DNA of 64,000 nt, taken from NCBI RefSeq assembly GCF_002754475.1, contig NZ_PEFL01000003.1, forward strand, positions 124,001 through 188,000. The letters are read 5' to 3'. Both the position numbers and the translations under genes were made by a program. This DNA comes from Comamonas sp. 26 (GTDB taxonomy: Bacteria; Pseudomonadota; Gammaproteobacteria; Burkholderiales; Burkholderiaceae_C). The notes beneath the pieces are model-generated. The model was given only the letters and a program-made list of their open reading frames with translations. It ran no database searches and was not told where the DNA came from. Numbering within the stretch: position 1 is the stretch's first letter; each line of letters begins with the position of its first letter. Positions 9,260-17,536 of this stretch are shown here, piece after piece.

Positions 9260-10243
9260 ATGCTGAATAAACGCTATTTTCTGCGTGCCACCGTTGTGGC
9301 CGCGTCCATGCTGAGTCTGGGCTCTGCGGCCCTGGCCGCGCCAGACTGGCTGCCCAACAAGCCCGTCACCCTGGTCGTGGGCTTCGCTGCAGGCGGTGCA
9401 GCCGATGCAGCAGCGCGCCTGATTGCCAAGAAACTGGGCGAAAACATTGGCCAGACCGTGGTGGTGGACAACAAGGGCGGCGCGGGCGGCAATATTGCCC
9501 ACCAGTTTGTGACCAAGGCTCCCGCAGATGGCACGGTGCTGCTGTTCGGCTCCATCGGCCCGTTGACGATCGCCCCCCACATCATGAAAGTGGGCTACAA
9601 CCCGTTCAACGATCTGGCACCCATCTCGGGCGGGGTGAACTTTCCCAACGTGCTGGTGGTGCACAAGGGCGCTGGCGTGAAGAATCTGGCCGAGTTTGTG
9701 GCCAAGGCCAAGAAAGCACCGGGCAGCGTGGATTACGCATCGACTGGCGCGGGCTCGGCCTCGCATCTGGCGGGCGAGCTGTTCAACCAGCGGGCGGGCA
9801 TTGAGATGGTGCATGTGCCCTACAAGGGCGGAGCCCCTGCGCTGCAGGACTTGCTGGGTGAACGCGTGACCTCGTACTTTGCCGCGCCGCCCACGGCTTT
9901 GCCGCACATTGAAACCGGCAAGCTGATCCCGCTGGCCACCACAGGCCTGACGCGCCCGGCCTATATGCCCAACATCCCCACCGTGGCCGAAGCGGGCTAC
10001 CCCGGCTTTGAGGCCTTGAACTGGTATGCTTTTGTCGCCCCGGGCAAGACGCCCACAACAGTGCTGGACCGCTGGAATCTGGAGATCGTCAAGGTGCTCA
10101 AGGACCCCGGCGTGGCCGAAGCACTCAAGCTGCACGGCCTGACGCCCCAGCCCACGACCCGCCCCGAGTTCGCGGCCTTTATGAAGAAGGAGTACGAGCA
10201 ATGGGGCAAGGTGGTCAAGGAGCGCAAGATCACCCAGAACTGA
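9260..10243 (+). CDS. Bug/TctC-type periplasmic carboxylate receptor
   Basis: A 327-residue tripartite tricarboxylate transporter substrate-binding protein. A Sec signal peptide ends at AALA before APDW (cleavage near residue 29). The family signature follows: W-x-P-x-(K/R)-PVTLVVGFAAGG, then VVDNKGGAGGNIA, and later VPYKGGAPALQDLLGG-like residues. AAGGAG lies 7 bases before the ATG. No tctA or tctB membrane genes are nearby, as is usual for orphan Bug genes in Bordetella and Comamonas. It probably binds the acid oxidised by TcuA, with either GntP or a remote TctAB as permease. Confidence 0.93.
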   Translation: MLNKRYFLRATVVAASMLSLGSAALAAPDWLPNKPVTLVVGFAAGGAADAAARLIAKKLGENIGQTVVVDNKGGAGGNIAHQFVTKAPADGTVLLFGSIGPLTIAPHIMKVGYNPFNDLAPISGGVNFPNVLVVHKGAGVKNLAEFVAKAKKAPGSVDYASTGAGSASHLAGELFNQRAGIEMVHVPYKGGAPALQDLLGERVTSYFAAPPTALPHIETGKLIPLATTGLTRPAYMPNIPTVAEAGYPGFEALNWYAFVAPGKTPTTVLDRWNLEIVKVLKDPGVAEALKLHGLTPQPTTRPEFAAFMKKEYEQWGKVVKERKITQN

Positions 10244-10260
10244 GGATGATGCGCTGGTGC

Positions 10261-10746
10261 TCAGACAGTGATGGCTTTCCTCTCCACCGGTGCGGCAAAA
10301 CCCACGCACAGACGGTTCCAGACATTGATGCAGCCGATGGCGTAGCTGAGCTCCACGATCTCGCGCTCGCTGAAGTAGGGACGCAGGGCTTCGAAGTCCT
10401 GCGGCGCGGGATGGGCCTTGCTCAGCTGCGTGCAGCGTTCGGCCCAGTTCAGGGCGGCGCGCTCGCGCATCTCGAAGAAATCCACCTCGCGCCAGGTCAC
10501 CACGCTGTTGATGCGCTGCAGGTCCTCGCCGCGTGACAGCAGCTCGCGCACATGCATGTCCACGCAGAAGGCGCAGCCATTGATCTGCGAGACGCGCAGA
10601 TAGACCAGCTCCAGCAGTTGCACGCCGAGGCTGGAACGGGCAAGCAGCGCGTTGATGCCTCCCTGGGCCCTGTAAAGCTCGGGAGACAGCGCACGGAAAT
10701 CCAGGCGTGGCGTGGGGATGGCAATGGGGTTGGCGATATCGGCCAT
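10261..10746 (-). CDS. AhpD-like carboxymuconolactone decarboxylase-family protein
   Basis: A 161-residue protein with the redox motif C58-x-x-C61-x-x-x-H65 (CAFCVDMHV) of AhpD-type alkylhydroperoxidases. The longer frame to 10857 is rejected because AGGAG lies 7 bases before the ATG at 10746 and a matching ECF41 promoter ends just upstream. It probably reduces peroxides or an oxidised metabolite; the real substrate is unknown. Carboxymuconolactone decarboxylase genes are the classical partners of ECF41 sigma factors, and the sigma gene is next upstream. Convergent with the Bug gene. Confidence 0.93.
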   Translation of the reverse strand: MADIANPIAIPTPRLDFRALSPELYRAQGGINALLARSSLGVQLLELVYLRVSQINGCAFCVDMHVRELLSRGEDLQRINSVVTWREVDFFEMRERAALNWAERCTQLSKAHPAPQDFEALRPYFSEREIVELSYAIGCINVWNRLCVGFAAPVERKAITV

Positions 10747-10801
10747 ATGAAGACTCCTGAGGTATTGCAGGCCCGCCCCTGTGGCTGACCCATAGCTCTT
10801 A

Positions 10802-10828
10802 GACGCGCCAGCGGCCCGGTTTGTGACA
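10802..10828 (-). promoter_or_regulatory. ECF41-type promoter of the AhpD-like gene
   Basis: On the minus strand TGTCACA (complement at 10822-10828) is followed after exactly 16 bases by CGTC (complement at 10802-10805). This is the published ECF41 consensus TGTCACA-N16-CGTC. It stands 56 bases before the ATG at 10746. Confidence 0.85.
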
Positions 10829-10860
10829 GACCATGCAATCCATTGCGTGAGTTTCAATAA

Positions 10861-10880
10861 AGATAGCTGCTAGCGCTTTA
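10861..10880 (+). repeat. Dispersed ATAGCTGCTAGCGCTT element, copy 1
   Basis: GATAGCTGCTAGCGCTTTA is the cleanest copy of a short repeat that recurs in intergenic DNA of this window. A partial copy in the opposite orientation (AATCGCTTGCAGCTATGATT) lies at 10926-10945, so the pair could fold. No coding function. Confidence 0.6.
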
Positions 10881-10983
10881 TTCACAAACATCTCAGGCAT
10901 AAAACCATCTGAATCTATTGAATCAAAATCGCTTGCAGCTATGATTTTATCTGTTGTCCCATCCACCTGAAAGCCGTCACTCT

Positions 10984-11907
10984 TCAGGTGGATGGCGGCA
11001 TCACGCCGCTCAATTTATCCGGGTTGCGCAGCGTGTAGATGCGCTGGATCAGCCCGTCTTCGACCAGCAGCGTCTGCACCGACTCCACCTTGCCATCCAC
11101 GCAGCGCACCAGACCCGGCAGGCCGTTGACCCGCACCAGATGCAGGGTCTGCAGCTGTCCATCGCGGCGCAGGCGCCGGGCCGTGGCGAAGTACAGCAGG
11201 GCCAGGCGACGCCCGGTTTCCAGCACCTGACCAAAGGATGCGACCTTGCCCCCGCCGTCGCTGATCAGCGCGGCATCGGGGGCGAACAAGGCCTGAATCT
11301 GCGTCAGATCTCCGCCCTGCACGGCCTGGGCAAAGCGGCGCAGCAGCTCGGCATGGGCTGGTGCTGGCACATCGAAGCGCGGCCGCCCGGCCTTGACATG
11401 GACGCGTGCACGATGCACGAGCTGGCGACAGGCGGCCTCGCTGCGGCCCAGCGCCTGAGCCACTTCGGCATAGTCGGCATCGAAAACTTCGCGCAGCAAA
11501 AAGGCCGCGCGTTCCTCGGGCGTCAGTTGCTCCAGCACAAACAGCAGCGCGGTGGAAACATCGTGGGCCCGCTCCAGCACATCCTCGGCAGAAGGGGCCG
11601 TCTCGGTCCAGGGCTGGACCAGCGGCTCGGGTAACCAGAAGCCCACATAGTGCTCGCGCTCCACGCGCAGGCGCCGCAGCCGATCTATGGCCAGCCGCGT
11701 GGCCGTGGTCACCAGCCAGGCCTCGGGCTGGACGATGCCGGCGCGATCGCTGGCCTGCCAGCGCAGCCAGACATCCTGTACCAGATCTTCGGCCTCGGCC
11801 CGCTGGCCCAGCATGCGATAGGCCAAGCCGAACAGACGCGAACGATGGCGCTCAAACTCCTGCAACCTCGTATCGACGGACGGCACAGCGTGGGAAGTGG
11901 TGCTCAA
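10984..11907 (-). CDS. ECF41-type sigma factor (SigJ-like) with SnoaL-like C-terminal extension
   Basis: About 307 residues. Region 2 (LFGLAYRMLGQRAEAEDLVQ) and region 4 (LTPEERAAFLLREVFD) are followed by a SnoaL-like extension. All three ECF41 signatures are present: WLPEPLV in the linker, DGGGK, and NPDKL near the C-terminus. In this group no separate anti-sigma factor is needed, because the extension controls activity. Start: the TTG at 11907 has AGGAG 7 bases upstream, in the same context as the AhpD-like start. A GTG at 11943 would add 12 residues but lacks a Shine-Dalgarno. It is probably autoregulated and drives the AhpD-like gene. Confidence 0.93.
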   Translation of the reverse strand: MSTTSHAVPSVDTRLQEFERHRSRLFGLAYRMLGQRAEAEDLVQDVWLRWQASDRAGIVQPEAWLVTTATRLAIDRLRRLRVEREHYVGFWLPEPLVQPWTETAPSAEDVLERAHDVSTALLFVLEQLTPEERAAFLLREVFDADYAEVAQALGRSEAACRQLVHRARVHVKAGRPRFDVPAPAHAELLRRFAQAVQGGDLTQIQALFAPDAALISDGGGKVASFGQVLETGRRLALLYFATARRLRRDGQLQTLHLVRVNGLPGLVRCVDGKVESVQTLLVEDGLIQRIYTLRNPDKLSGVMPPST

Positions 11908-11968
11908 ATGAAGTCTCCTGCGAATAGGCCTGGAACCCGCCACCCAGTGTGACAGGCCTCAAGCCTTA

Positions 11969-11995
11969 GACGCAGAACCCGCAACTTTTGTGACA
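11969..11995 (-). promoter_or_regulatory. ECF41-type promoter of the sigma gene
   Basis: TGTCACA (complement at 11989-11995), a 16-base spacer and CGTC (complement at 11969-11972), on the minus strand. It is identical in both boxes and spacing to the promoter at 10802-10828, implying positive autoregulation. A further isolated TGTCACA (complement at 11948-11954) lies just downstream. Confidence 0.85.
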
Positions 11996-12061
11996 GCTCG
12001 CAGCGCTTAAAACTGACACAACCCAAGCCAGAGACGGCAAACAAGGGCCGCCCCGCAGCGA

Positions 12062-12106
12062 TGCCGTCGTCCCCCTGGGGGAAGGCGCGAAGCGACTCAG
12101 GGGGGA
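12062..12106 (-). repeat. 3'-end repeat family, copy A
   Basis: Lies directly behind the stop of the gamma-glutamyltransferase gene. On the plus strand it reads GTCGTCCCCC, a GGGGGAAGGCGCGAAGCG core, then CTCAGGGGGG. CCCCC/GGGGG and GGCGC-like arms allow several hairpins. Three relatives lie behind other minus-strand genes (13781, 45293, 49021). It may act as a terminator or mRNA 3'-end stabiliser. Confidence 0.6.
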
Positions 12107-12108
12107 CC

Positions 12109-13710
12109 TTAATACCCCACCGCGCACCCATCCTTGCGCGAGTCAGACCCCGCGATGTAATGCTCGCCATCACGCAGCACCAGCTGCGCGCCGCCAAAGG
12201 CGAACACGCCATGGCCGGCCTCCACGCTGACTTCGTGGCCGCGCGCGCGCAACTGCTCCACCACGGCGGCGTCAAAGGCCGGCTCCACCGCCACGCCCTT
12301 GCCCCCGGTCACGCGCCAGCGCGGTGCATCGGTCGCGGCCTGCGGGTTCTGGCCGTAGCGCAGCACGCGCAAAGCCATCTGCAGATGGCCCTGGCTTTGC
12401 ATGGGCCCGCCCATCACACCGAAAGCCATTTGCGGCTGGCCGTCGGCCTTCATGGCAAAGGCCGGAATGATGGTGTGCGAAGGGCGCTTGCGCGGGGCGA
12501 CCTGGTTGACATGGCCGGCCTCGGTGGTGAAACCATGGCCGCGGTTCTGCAGGCTGATGCCCGTGCCCGGCACGACCACGCCCGAGCCGAAGCCCATGTA
12601 ATTGGACTGGATGAAGGAGACCATCATGCCGCTGGCATCGCCCGCCGCCAGATAGACCGTGCCGCCGGGCCGGGGTGCGCCATAGGCTGGCAGACCGGCT
12701 TTTTCCGCATCGATCAGCTGGGCGCGTTCCCGCAGATAGGCGCGGTCCAGCAACTGCGCGGGAGTGACGCGCATATGCTCCAGGTCGGCGCTGTGCTGGT
12801 TCAGGTCGGCCAAGGCCAGCTTCATGGCCTCGATCTGCAGGTGCACGCTGTCCACGCCGTCCAAGGGCTGCTCTCCCGCGCCCAATTCATCGAGCATGCC
12901 CAACGCCATCAGCGCGGCAATGCCCTGGCCGTTGGGCGGGATCTCATGAATCACCGAATCGCCGAAGGGCTGCGATACCGTGCCCACCCAGTCGGCCTGA
13001 TGTGCTGCCAGGTCTTGCTCGGTCATCACGCCACCGCAGGCCCGCGCATGCGCAGCCATCTTCTGAGCCAGCGCACCGCGGTAAAAGGACTCGCCCAGGG
13101 TCTCGGCAATCTCCTCCAGCGTGCGCGCATGGGCTTCGCTCTTGAACACTTCACCGGCTCTGGGCGCGCGGCCGCCGGGCAGAAAGCATTCGGCAAAGCC
13201 GGGCTGGTCGCCCAGCTTCTTGCCGCCCAGCTCCCACAGCGTGGCAATGGTGGGCGAGACCGCAAAGCCATGGCGCGCATAGTTGATTGCCGGCTGGGCA
13301 ACCTGTGCGAAAGGCAGTTTGCCGAAGCGCTTGGACAGCGCCACCCAGGCGGACACGGCGCCGGGCACGGTCACGGCGTTCCAGCCTTTCTCCGGGATAC
13401 CGCCGAGCTGCTCAAAGTACTCGGGCGTCCAGCCTGCGGGCGAGCGGCCCGAAGCATTGAGGCCGTGCAGTTCCTTGCCGTCCCAGACGATGGCAAAGCC
13501 GTCGCTGCCGATGCCGCAGCCCGTGGGCTCGACCACGGTCAGTGTCATGGCTGCAGCCAGCGCCGCATCCACGGCGTTGCCACCGGCCAGCAGCATGGAA
13601 AGGCCGGCCTGCGCGGCCAGCGGCTGCGAAGTGCTGACCACATTGCGCCCCAGCACCGGCGAGCGCTGCGAGGCATAGGGAAGCGTCCAGTCCTTGACGA
13701 GGTTTGTCAT
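12109..13710 (-). CDS. Gamma-glutamyltransferase-family Ntn hydrolase, candidate oxamate amidohydrolase
   Basis: A 533-residue member of the gamma-glutamyltranspeptidase superfamily. The nucleophile is predicted as T351 in PGGTVYLAAGDASG, where autocleavage would form large and small subunits. Other family regions are GGNAVDAALAAAMTLTVVEPTGCGIG (residues 43-68, given in parts) and NRGHGFT. No signal peptide is visible, unlike periplasmic glutathione-degrading enzymes. This and the length resemble HpxW oxamate amidohydrolase, but the substrate is not determined. It lies 151 bases upstream of the second Bug receptor on the same strand. Confidence 0.88.
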   Translation of the reverse strand: MTNLVKDWTLPYASQRSPVLGRNVVSTSQPLAAQAGLSMLLAGGNAVDAALAAAMTLTVVEPTGCGIGSDGFAIVWDGKELHGLNASGRSPAGWTPEYFEQLGGIPEKGWNAVTVPGAVSAWVALSKRFGKLPFAQVAQPAINYARHGFAVSPTIATLWELGGKKLGDQPGFAECFLPGGRAPRAGEVFKSEAHARTLEEIAETLGESFYRGALAQKMAAHARACGGVMTEQDLAAHQADWVGTVSQPFGDSVIHEIPPNGQGIAALMALGMLDELGAGEQPLDGVDSVHLQIEAMKLALADLNQHSADLEHMRVTPAQLLDRAYLRERAQLIDAEKAGLPAYGAPRPGGTVYLAAGDASGMMVSFIQSNYMGFGSGVVVPGTGISLQNRGHGFTTEAGHVNQVAPRKRPSHTIIPAFAMKADGQPQMAFGVMGGPMQSQGHLQMALRVLRYGQNPQAATDAPRWRVTGGKGVAVEPAFDAAVVEQLRARGHEVSVEAGHGVFAFGGAQLVLRDGEHYIAGSDSRKDGCAVGY

Positions 13711-13780
13711 ATCTAATTCCGATCAGTGATTCATGGGCCCGACGTTTAACACTGACGCTCCGGGCCAGAGGCATCGAGCA

Positions 13781-13860
13781 AGAGCCGCCTCGTAACGAGG
13801 ACGTGCCCACCTCCCGCGTTGGGAGAGAAGGGGAAGGTGCAAGGTCGCTCAGAGCGGTGC
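13781..13860 (-). repeat. 3'-end repeat family, copy B
   Basis: Sits between the two genes, directly behind the Bug receptor stop. The plus strand has AGAGCCGCCTCGTAACGAGG, then CCCACCTCCCGCG, then a GGGGAAGGTGC core. It shares CAAGAGCCGCCTC and CCACCTCCC with copy C at 45293. A CCTCGTAACGAGG hairpin is embedded in it. Confidence 0.5.
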
Positions 13861-13861
13861 T

Positions 13862-14872
13862 TTATTCCAAAGTGATGTGGTTATCCTTGATGACCTTGGC
13901 CCAGCGTGCGCTGTCGGCCTGCACCATGGCGGAGAACTGGGCAGGCGTCTGCGCCTTGGCGGGCTCCACGCCCTGCTTGGCCAGGCTGGCGATCACCTCG
14001 GGATTCTGGATGGCGCGGTTGAAGGCCTGGTTGATCCTGCCGACCAGCTCGGGCTTCATGCCGGCCGGGCCATAGACGCCGAACCAGGTGACCGAGGAAT
14101 AGCCGGGCAGACCCGATTCGACCACCGTGGGCAGATTCGGGGCCAACGTGCTGCGCTTGTCACCGGTCACGGCCAGGGCCCGCAGGCGGCCGCTGGCCAC
14201 ATGAGGCATACCGGTCGGAATGGAGTCGAACAGCAGGTGCACTTGGCCGGCGGCCAGATCGGTGATCGACTGCGCCGTGCCCTTGTAGGGCACATGGGTG
14301 AGCTGAATGCCGGCCTGCGCGGCAAAGGCGGCCGTGTTCAGGTGCACGATGGTGCCGTTGCCGCTGGTGGCGTAGTTGAGCTTGCCGGGGTTGGCCTTGG
14401 CATGGGCAATCAGCTCCTGCACGCTTTTAACCGGCAGCGAGGGCGTGATCAGCAGCACGCTGGCCGCGTCGGCCGTGTGGGCGATGGGAGTGAAGTCCTT
14501 GTCCGCCTTGTAGGCCAGCTTGGGCATCAAATGCGGCGAGATGGCATGCGTGCTGCTGGTAGTGAACAGCAAGGTGTAGCCGTCGGCCGCCGCCTTGGCG
14601 GCTTCGGCCGTGCCAATGGTGCCGCCGGCCCCCGGCCGGTTGTCGAGGATCAGCGGCTGGCCCAGCTCTTGCGATACACGTTGCGCAATCACACGCGCCA
14701 CCAGATCGGTTGCCCCGCTGGGCGGGAAAGGCACGATCACCCGTACCGGACGGTTGGGCCAGGCGGCCTCACCCTGGGCCAGAGCCGGCAACGCCAGCAG
14801 AGCACCGGCCAGAGCCGCTGCGGTCTGAAACCAGTGACGGCGCATCGTTGAAACAGTAGATCGTGCCCGCAT
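13862..14872 (-). CDS. Bug/TctC-type periplasmic receptor, second copy
   Basis: A 336-residue tripartite tricarboxylate receptor. The ATG at 14872 has GGAG 5 bases upstream; the frame is open to 14938 but without a Shine-Dalgarno. The signal peptide is RRHWFQTAAALAGALLALPALAQ (cleavage after ALA), with a short hydrophilic lead. Family regions are WPNRPVRVIVPFPPSG, DNRPGAGGTIG and VPYKGTAQSITDLAAG (in parts). It lies immediately upstream of the gamma-glutamyltransferase gene and divergent from a LysR gene, so the three likely form a ligand capture, hydrolysis and control unit. Ligand unknown. Confidence 0.92.
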   Translation of the reverse strand: MRARSTVSTMRRHWFQTAAALAGALLALPALAQGEAAWPNRPVRVIVPFPPSGATDLVARVIAQRVSQELGQPLILDNRPGAGGTIGTAEAAKAAADGYTLLFTTSSTHAISPHLMPKLAYKADKDFTPIAHTADAASVLLITPSLPVKSVQELIAHAKANPGKLNYATSGNGTIVHLNTAAFAAQAGIQLTHVPYKGTAQSITDLAAGQVHLLFDSIPTGMPHVASGRLRALAVTGDKRSTLAPNLPTVVESGLPGYSSVTWFGVYGPAGMKPELVGRINQAFNRAIQNPEVIASLAKQGVEPAKAQTPAQFSAMVQADSARWAKVIKDNHITLE

Positions 14873-14960
14873 GGCAACTCCCGGTGAGATGGCAGCTTGT
14901 TCGAAAGGGGTTGCCGCTGCCTGGCGACAATCAAACACGCCATCTTAAAAAGTCCAGACG

Positions 14961-14978
14961 TTTGCCGCTATCGGCAAA
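14961..14978. promoter_or_regulatory. Perfect dyad, likely LysR operator
   Basis: TTTGCCG-CTAT-CGGCAAA is a perfect 18-base dyad with 7-bp arms between the divergent Bug receptor (start 14872) and LysR gene (start 15044). The outer T...A spacing fits the T-N11-A LysR pattern. A further TTTGC half-site follows at once. Binding by the adjacent regulator is inference. Confidence 0.65.
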
Positions 14979-15043
14979 TTTGCAAGCCGTCGTTGCCAAA
15001 AAAGCAAAGCGAGCACAATGGCGATTTGCACCCACCGCTTGCC

Positions 15044-15964
15044 ATGCCCGATTCCCGCCATTTGCTGCTGCAAGACACTGCACTGCGCTACTTTCACGAA
15101 GTCGCGCAAGGCGGCTCGCTGACCGAAGCCTCGGCCAAACTGCATGTGGCTGCCTCGGCCATCAGCCGCCAGATTGCGGCGCTGGAGGCGCGGCTGGGCA
15201 CGCCGCTGTTCGAGCGCCACCCGCGCGGCATGGTGCTCAATGCGGCAGGCGAGATCCTGGCCGATCACGCCCGCCGCGCGGGTCTGGACGCCGAACGCGC
15301 GCTGGACGAAATCAAAGCCCTGCAGGGCCTGCGCAGCGGCAAGGTGCGCATTGCCAGTTCCGACGCCTTCGCCAGCGAATTCCTGCCACGCCTGTGCGCG
15401 GCCTTCCAGCGCGAGCACAGCGGCATCGTCTTTGAGGTGACCGTGCTACCCACGCCCGAAGTCTCCGATGCCGTGCGCGCCGGCATGGCCGACATAGGCC
15501 TGTGCTTCAGCCGGACCCCCGAGCCCGGTATTACCGTCGCCTGCCGCATGGCCGCGCCCGTGTTGGCACTGGTGGCACCCGGCCATGAGCTGGCACAGGA
15601 ACGCCGCGTGACATTGGCCAGGCTGGTGCGCTACCCGCTGGCATTGACACCGCCCAGCACGGCCGTGCGCCAATTGCTGGATGCGGCCTGCAACCGCCAG
15701 GGACTGATGCTGGCGCCGGCCCTGGAAAGCAATCACGGCAAGACGCTGCTGAACTTTGCGGCCCAGGGCGTCGCGGTCGCCGTGGCCAGCGAAATCGCCG
15801 CCCGCCATATGGTGGCCACGGGTGCGCTGGTGGCCGTTGCGCTCAGCGACCGCAGCATGGATCTGCGCGATATCGAGGTACAGACCCTGGCCGGCCGCAC
15901 GTTGCCGCATGCGGCACAGTCGTTTCTGGAGCTGCTTCAGCTGCGCCTGCCTGCCGCCTGGTGA
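15044..15964 (+). CDS. LysR-family transcriptional regulator
   Basis: 306 residues, starting MPDSRHLLLQDTALRYFHEV. Residues about 9-68 are the winged helix-turn-helix (GGSLTEASAKLHVAASAISR, then ALEARLGTPLFERHPRG). Residues 95-300 are the periplasmic-binding-like effector domain. The frame runs upstream to 14897 but enters the operator region, so the ATG at 15044 is preferred. It is divergent from the Bug/gamma-glutamyltransferase pair with a perfect dyad between, and is the probable regulator of both. Confidence 0.92.
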   Translation: MPDSRHLLLQDTALRYFHEVAQGGSLTEASAKLHVAASAISRQIAALEARLGTPLFERHPRGMVLNAAGEILADHARRAGLDAERALDEIKALQGLRSGKVRIASSDAFASEFLPRLCAAFQREHSGIVFEVTVLPTPEVSDAVRAGMADIGLCFSRTPEPGITVACRMAAPVLALVAPGHELAQERRVTLARLVRYPLALTPPSTAVRQLLDAACNRQGLMLAPALESNHGKTLLNFAAQGVAVAVASEIAARHMVATGALVAVALSDRSMDLRDIEVQTLAGRTLPHAAQSFLELLQLRLPAAW

Positions 15965-15995
15965 GCAGAAGACCAGACGCAGCAGCCTCGTCGAC

Positions 15996-16892
15996 TCAAG
16001 AGGCCTTCGAGCGCAGCACCATCCACAGCGACAGCGCAATCAAGCCGCCGCCCACGGCATGGGCGGCGCTCAGCGGCTCGCCCAGCAGCAGCCAGCCCCA
16101 GAGCACGGCAAACACCGGCACGATAAACGTCACCGTCAACGCTTTTTGCGGGCCTTCATCGGTAATCAGGCGGAAGTACAGCACATAGGCCAGCGCGGTG
16201 CTCAGCAGACCCAGCAGCGCCACATTACCCCAGGCCAGCAGCGGCGCAGCCTGCAGCTCCGTCATGGCCTGTGGGTGCAGAAACAGGTGCACCAGCAATG
16301 CGGGCAGCAGCACCAGCAGCGCCCCCAACTGGCTGATGAAGACGGCAGCGCGCATATCCACCGGCGCATTGGCCCCCACAAGCCGGAGTGTGAGAAAGCT
16401 GGAAAACGCATAGCAGACCGTGGCCACAAAGCAGGCGGCCATGCCACCCAGCACGGCCGTGGTGATCTCTAGCGGCCCGGCTTGGGCCAGCACTGCCACA
16501 CCACAGATGCCCAGCAGCACGGCAGCAATGCGGGCGCGGGTGATGCCCTCGGCAAACACCAGCGCCCCCACCACGGTGGCCACCAGCGGCGTGGTGGCAT
16601 TGAAGATGGCGCTGTAACCCGAGGGCAGCACCTGCGCGGCCAGCGAGTACATCAGAAAAGGAATGCCGGAGTTGATGACGCCCAGCGCCAGCAGCGGCCA
16701 CAGATAACGCCCCAGCCGTGGGCGGTATCCCAGAACGAACAAGGCAGCACCCAGGCCCAGCGTGGAAAACAGGCCGCGCCCCACCGCCGTGGGCACTGCG
16801 CCCAGATGGGGAACCGCTATACGCATGAACAAAAAGCTGCCGCCCCAGAGGGCGGCGAGTGCAATCAGTCGAATCAGGCTGCTCAAGGTCAT
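15996..16892 (-). CDS. EamA/DMT-family transporter
   Basis: A 298-residue inner-membrane protein with ten hydrophobic segments in two homologous EamA halves (residues about 5-140 and 150-290). Each half carries the usual small-residue-rich helices, for example LWGGSFLFMRIAVPHLG near the start. Family members export amino acids, purines or other small metabolites; the substrate here cannot be told. Monocistronic in appearance, convergent with the LysR gene. Confidence 0.93.
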   Translation of the reverse strand: MTLSSLIRLIALAALWGGSFLFMRIAVPHLGAVPTAVGRGLFSTLGLGAALFVLGYRPRLGRYLWPLLALGVINSGIPFLMYSLAAQVLPSGYSAIFNATTPLVATVVGALVFAEGITRARIAAVLLGICGVAVLAQAGPLEITTAVLGGMAACFVATVCYAFSSFLTLRLVGANAPVDMRAAVFISQLGALLVLLPALLVHLFLHPQAMTELQAAPLLAWGNVALLGLLSTALAYVLYFRLITDEGPQKALTVTFIVPVFAVLWGWLLLGEPLSAAHAVGGGLIALSLWMVLRSKAS

Positions 16893-16952
16893 GACTGGGC
16901 ATTGTGCACAGCCTTGTGCCTTTCAGCCTGTCACAGTACCTTCAAGCAGCGA

Positions 16953-17510
16953 TCAATGAATCTGCGCCAGCACATCGTCGAGCGTGGCACCGGCATCCTG
17001 CGGCACGGCCGGCGTGGGCTGTGGGAGCCGGTAGATGCTGGAGTCCGTATGAACCAGGCCCAGATCATGGCGCTGGCCAGCCAGATAGTCTTGCACCGAC
17101 TCCAGCACGATGGGGCTGCGGTGCAGATGGGCCGTGGCCTTGAGCTCATCGAGCGTAAGCCAGACGCTGCGCACAATGCCATCGTCCAGCGCGCAGTGGG
17201 CGTGATGCATGCCCAGCTCGCCCGTGAAGGCAAAGCGCAGATAGGTGATGTCAGAGCCGGTGCGCGTGCGCACAAAGCGGTTCATATAGATGCCAACCAG
17301 CGCCGTGGGCGTGAAGCTGTAGGCGGTCTCTTCCAGCACCTCGCGCACGCAGGCATCGATGGGGCTTTCGGCAGGGTCGAGGTGACCTGCAGGCGTATTC
17401 AGCCGCAGTCCATCTGCCGTTTGTTCTTCTACCAGCAAAAAACGGCCATCGCGCTCGATGATGGCCGAGACGGTGACATTGGGTTTCCAGCGATTGGGCA
17501 TGGGCGGCAT
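16953..17510 (-). CDS. NudJ-like Nudix hydrolase
   Basis: A 185-residue Nudix protein. The Nudix box spans residues 42-64 (G42, E48, R56-E57, E60-E61), with the usual final Gly replaced by Ala (REVLEETAY). The opening KPNVTVSAIIERDGRFLLVEE resembles E. coli NudJ, a phosphatase of thiamine pyrophosphate and nucleoside triphosphates, which is often linked to mnmA; here mnmA is 13 kb away. The start may be M1 or M4 (17501). Substrate uncertain. Confidence 0.9.
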   Translation of the reverse strand: MPPMPNRWKPNVTVSAIIERDGRFLLVEEQTADGLRLNTPAGHLDPAESPIDACVREVLEETAYSFTPTALVGIYMNRFVRTRTGSDITYLRFAFTGELGMHHAHCALDDGIVRSVWLTLDELKATAHLHRSPIVLESVQDYLAGQRHDLGLVHTDSSIYRLPQPTPAVPQDAGATLDDVLAQIH

Positions 17511-17536
17511 TATCCTTGCCCTGCCCAGAAAACTGG

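Noticed and set aside
12061..13716. 551-codon open frame opposite the gamma-glutamyltransferase-family gene
   Set aside because: Mirrors codon structure of the real gene, has no start context and no protein-like hydrophobic pattern.
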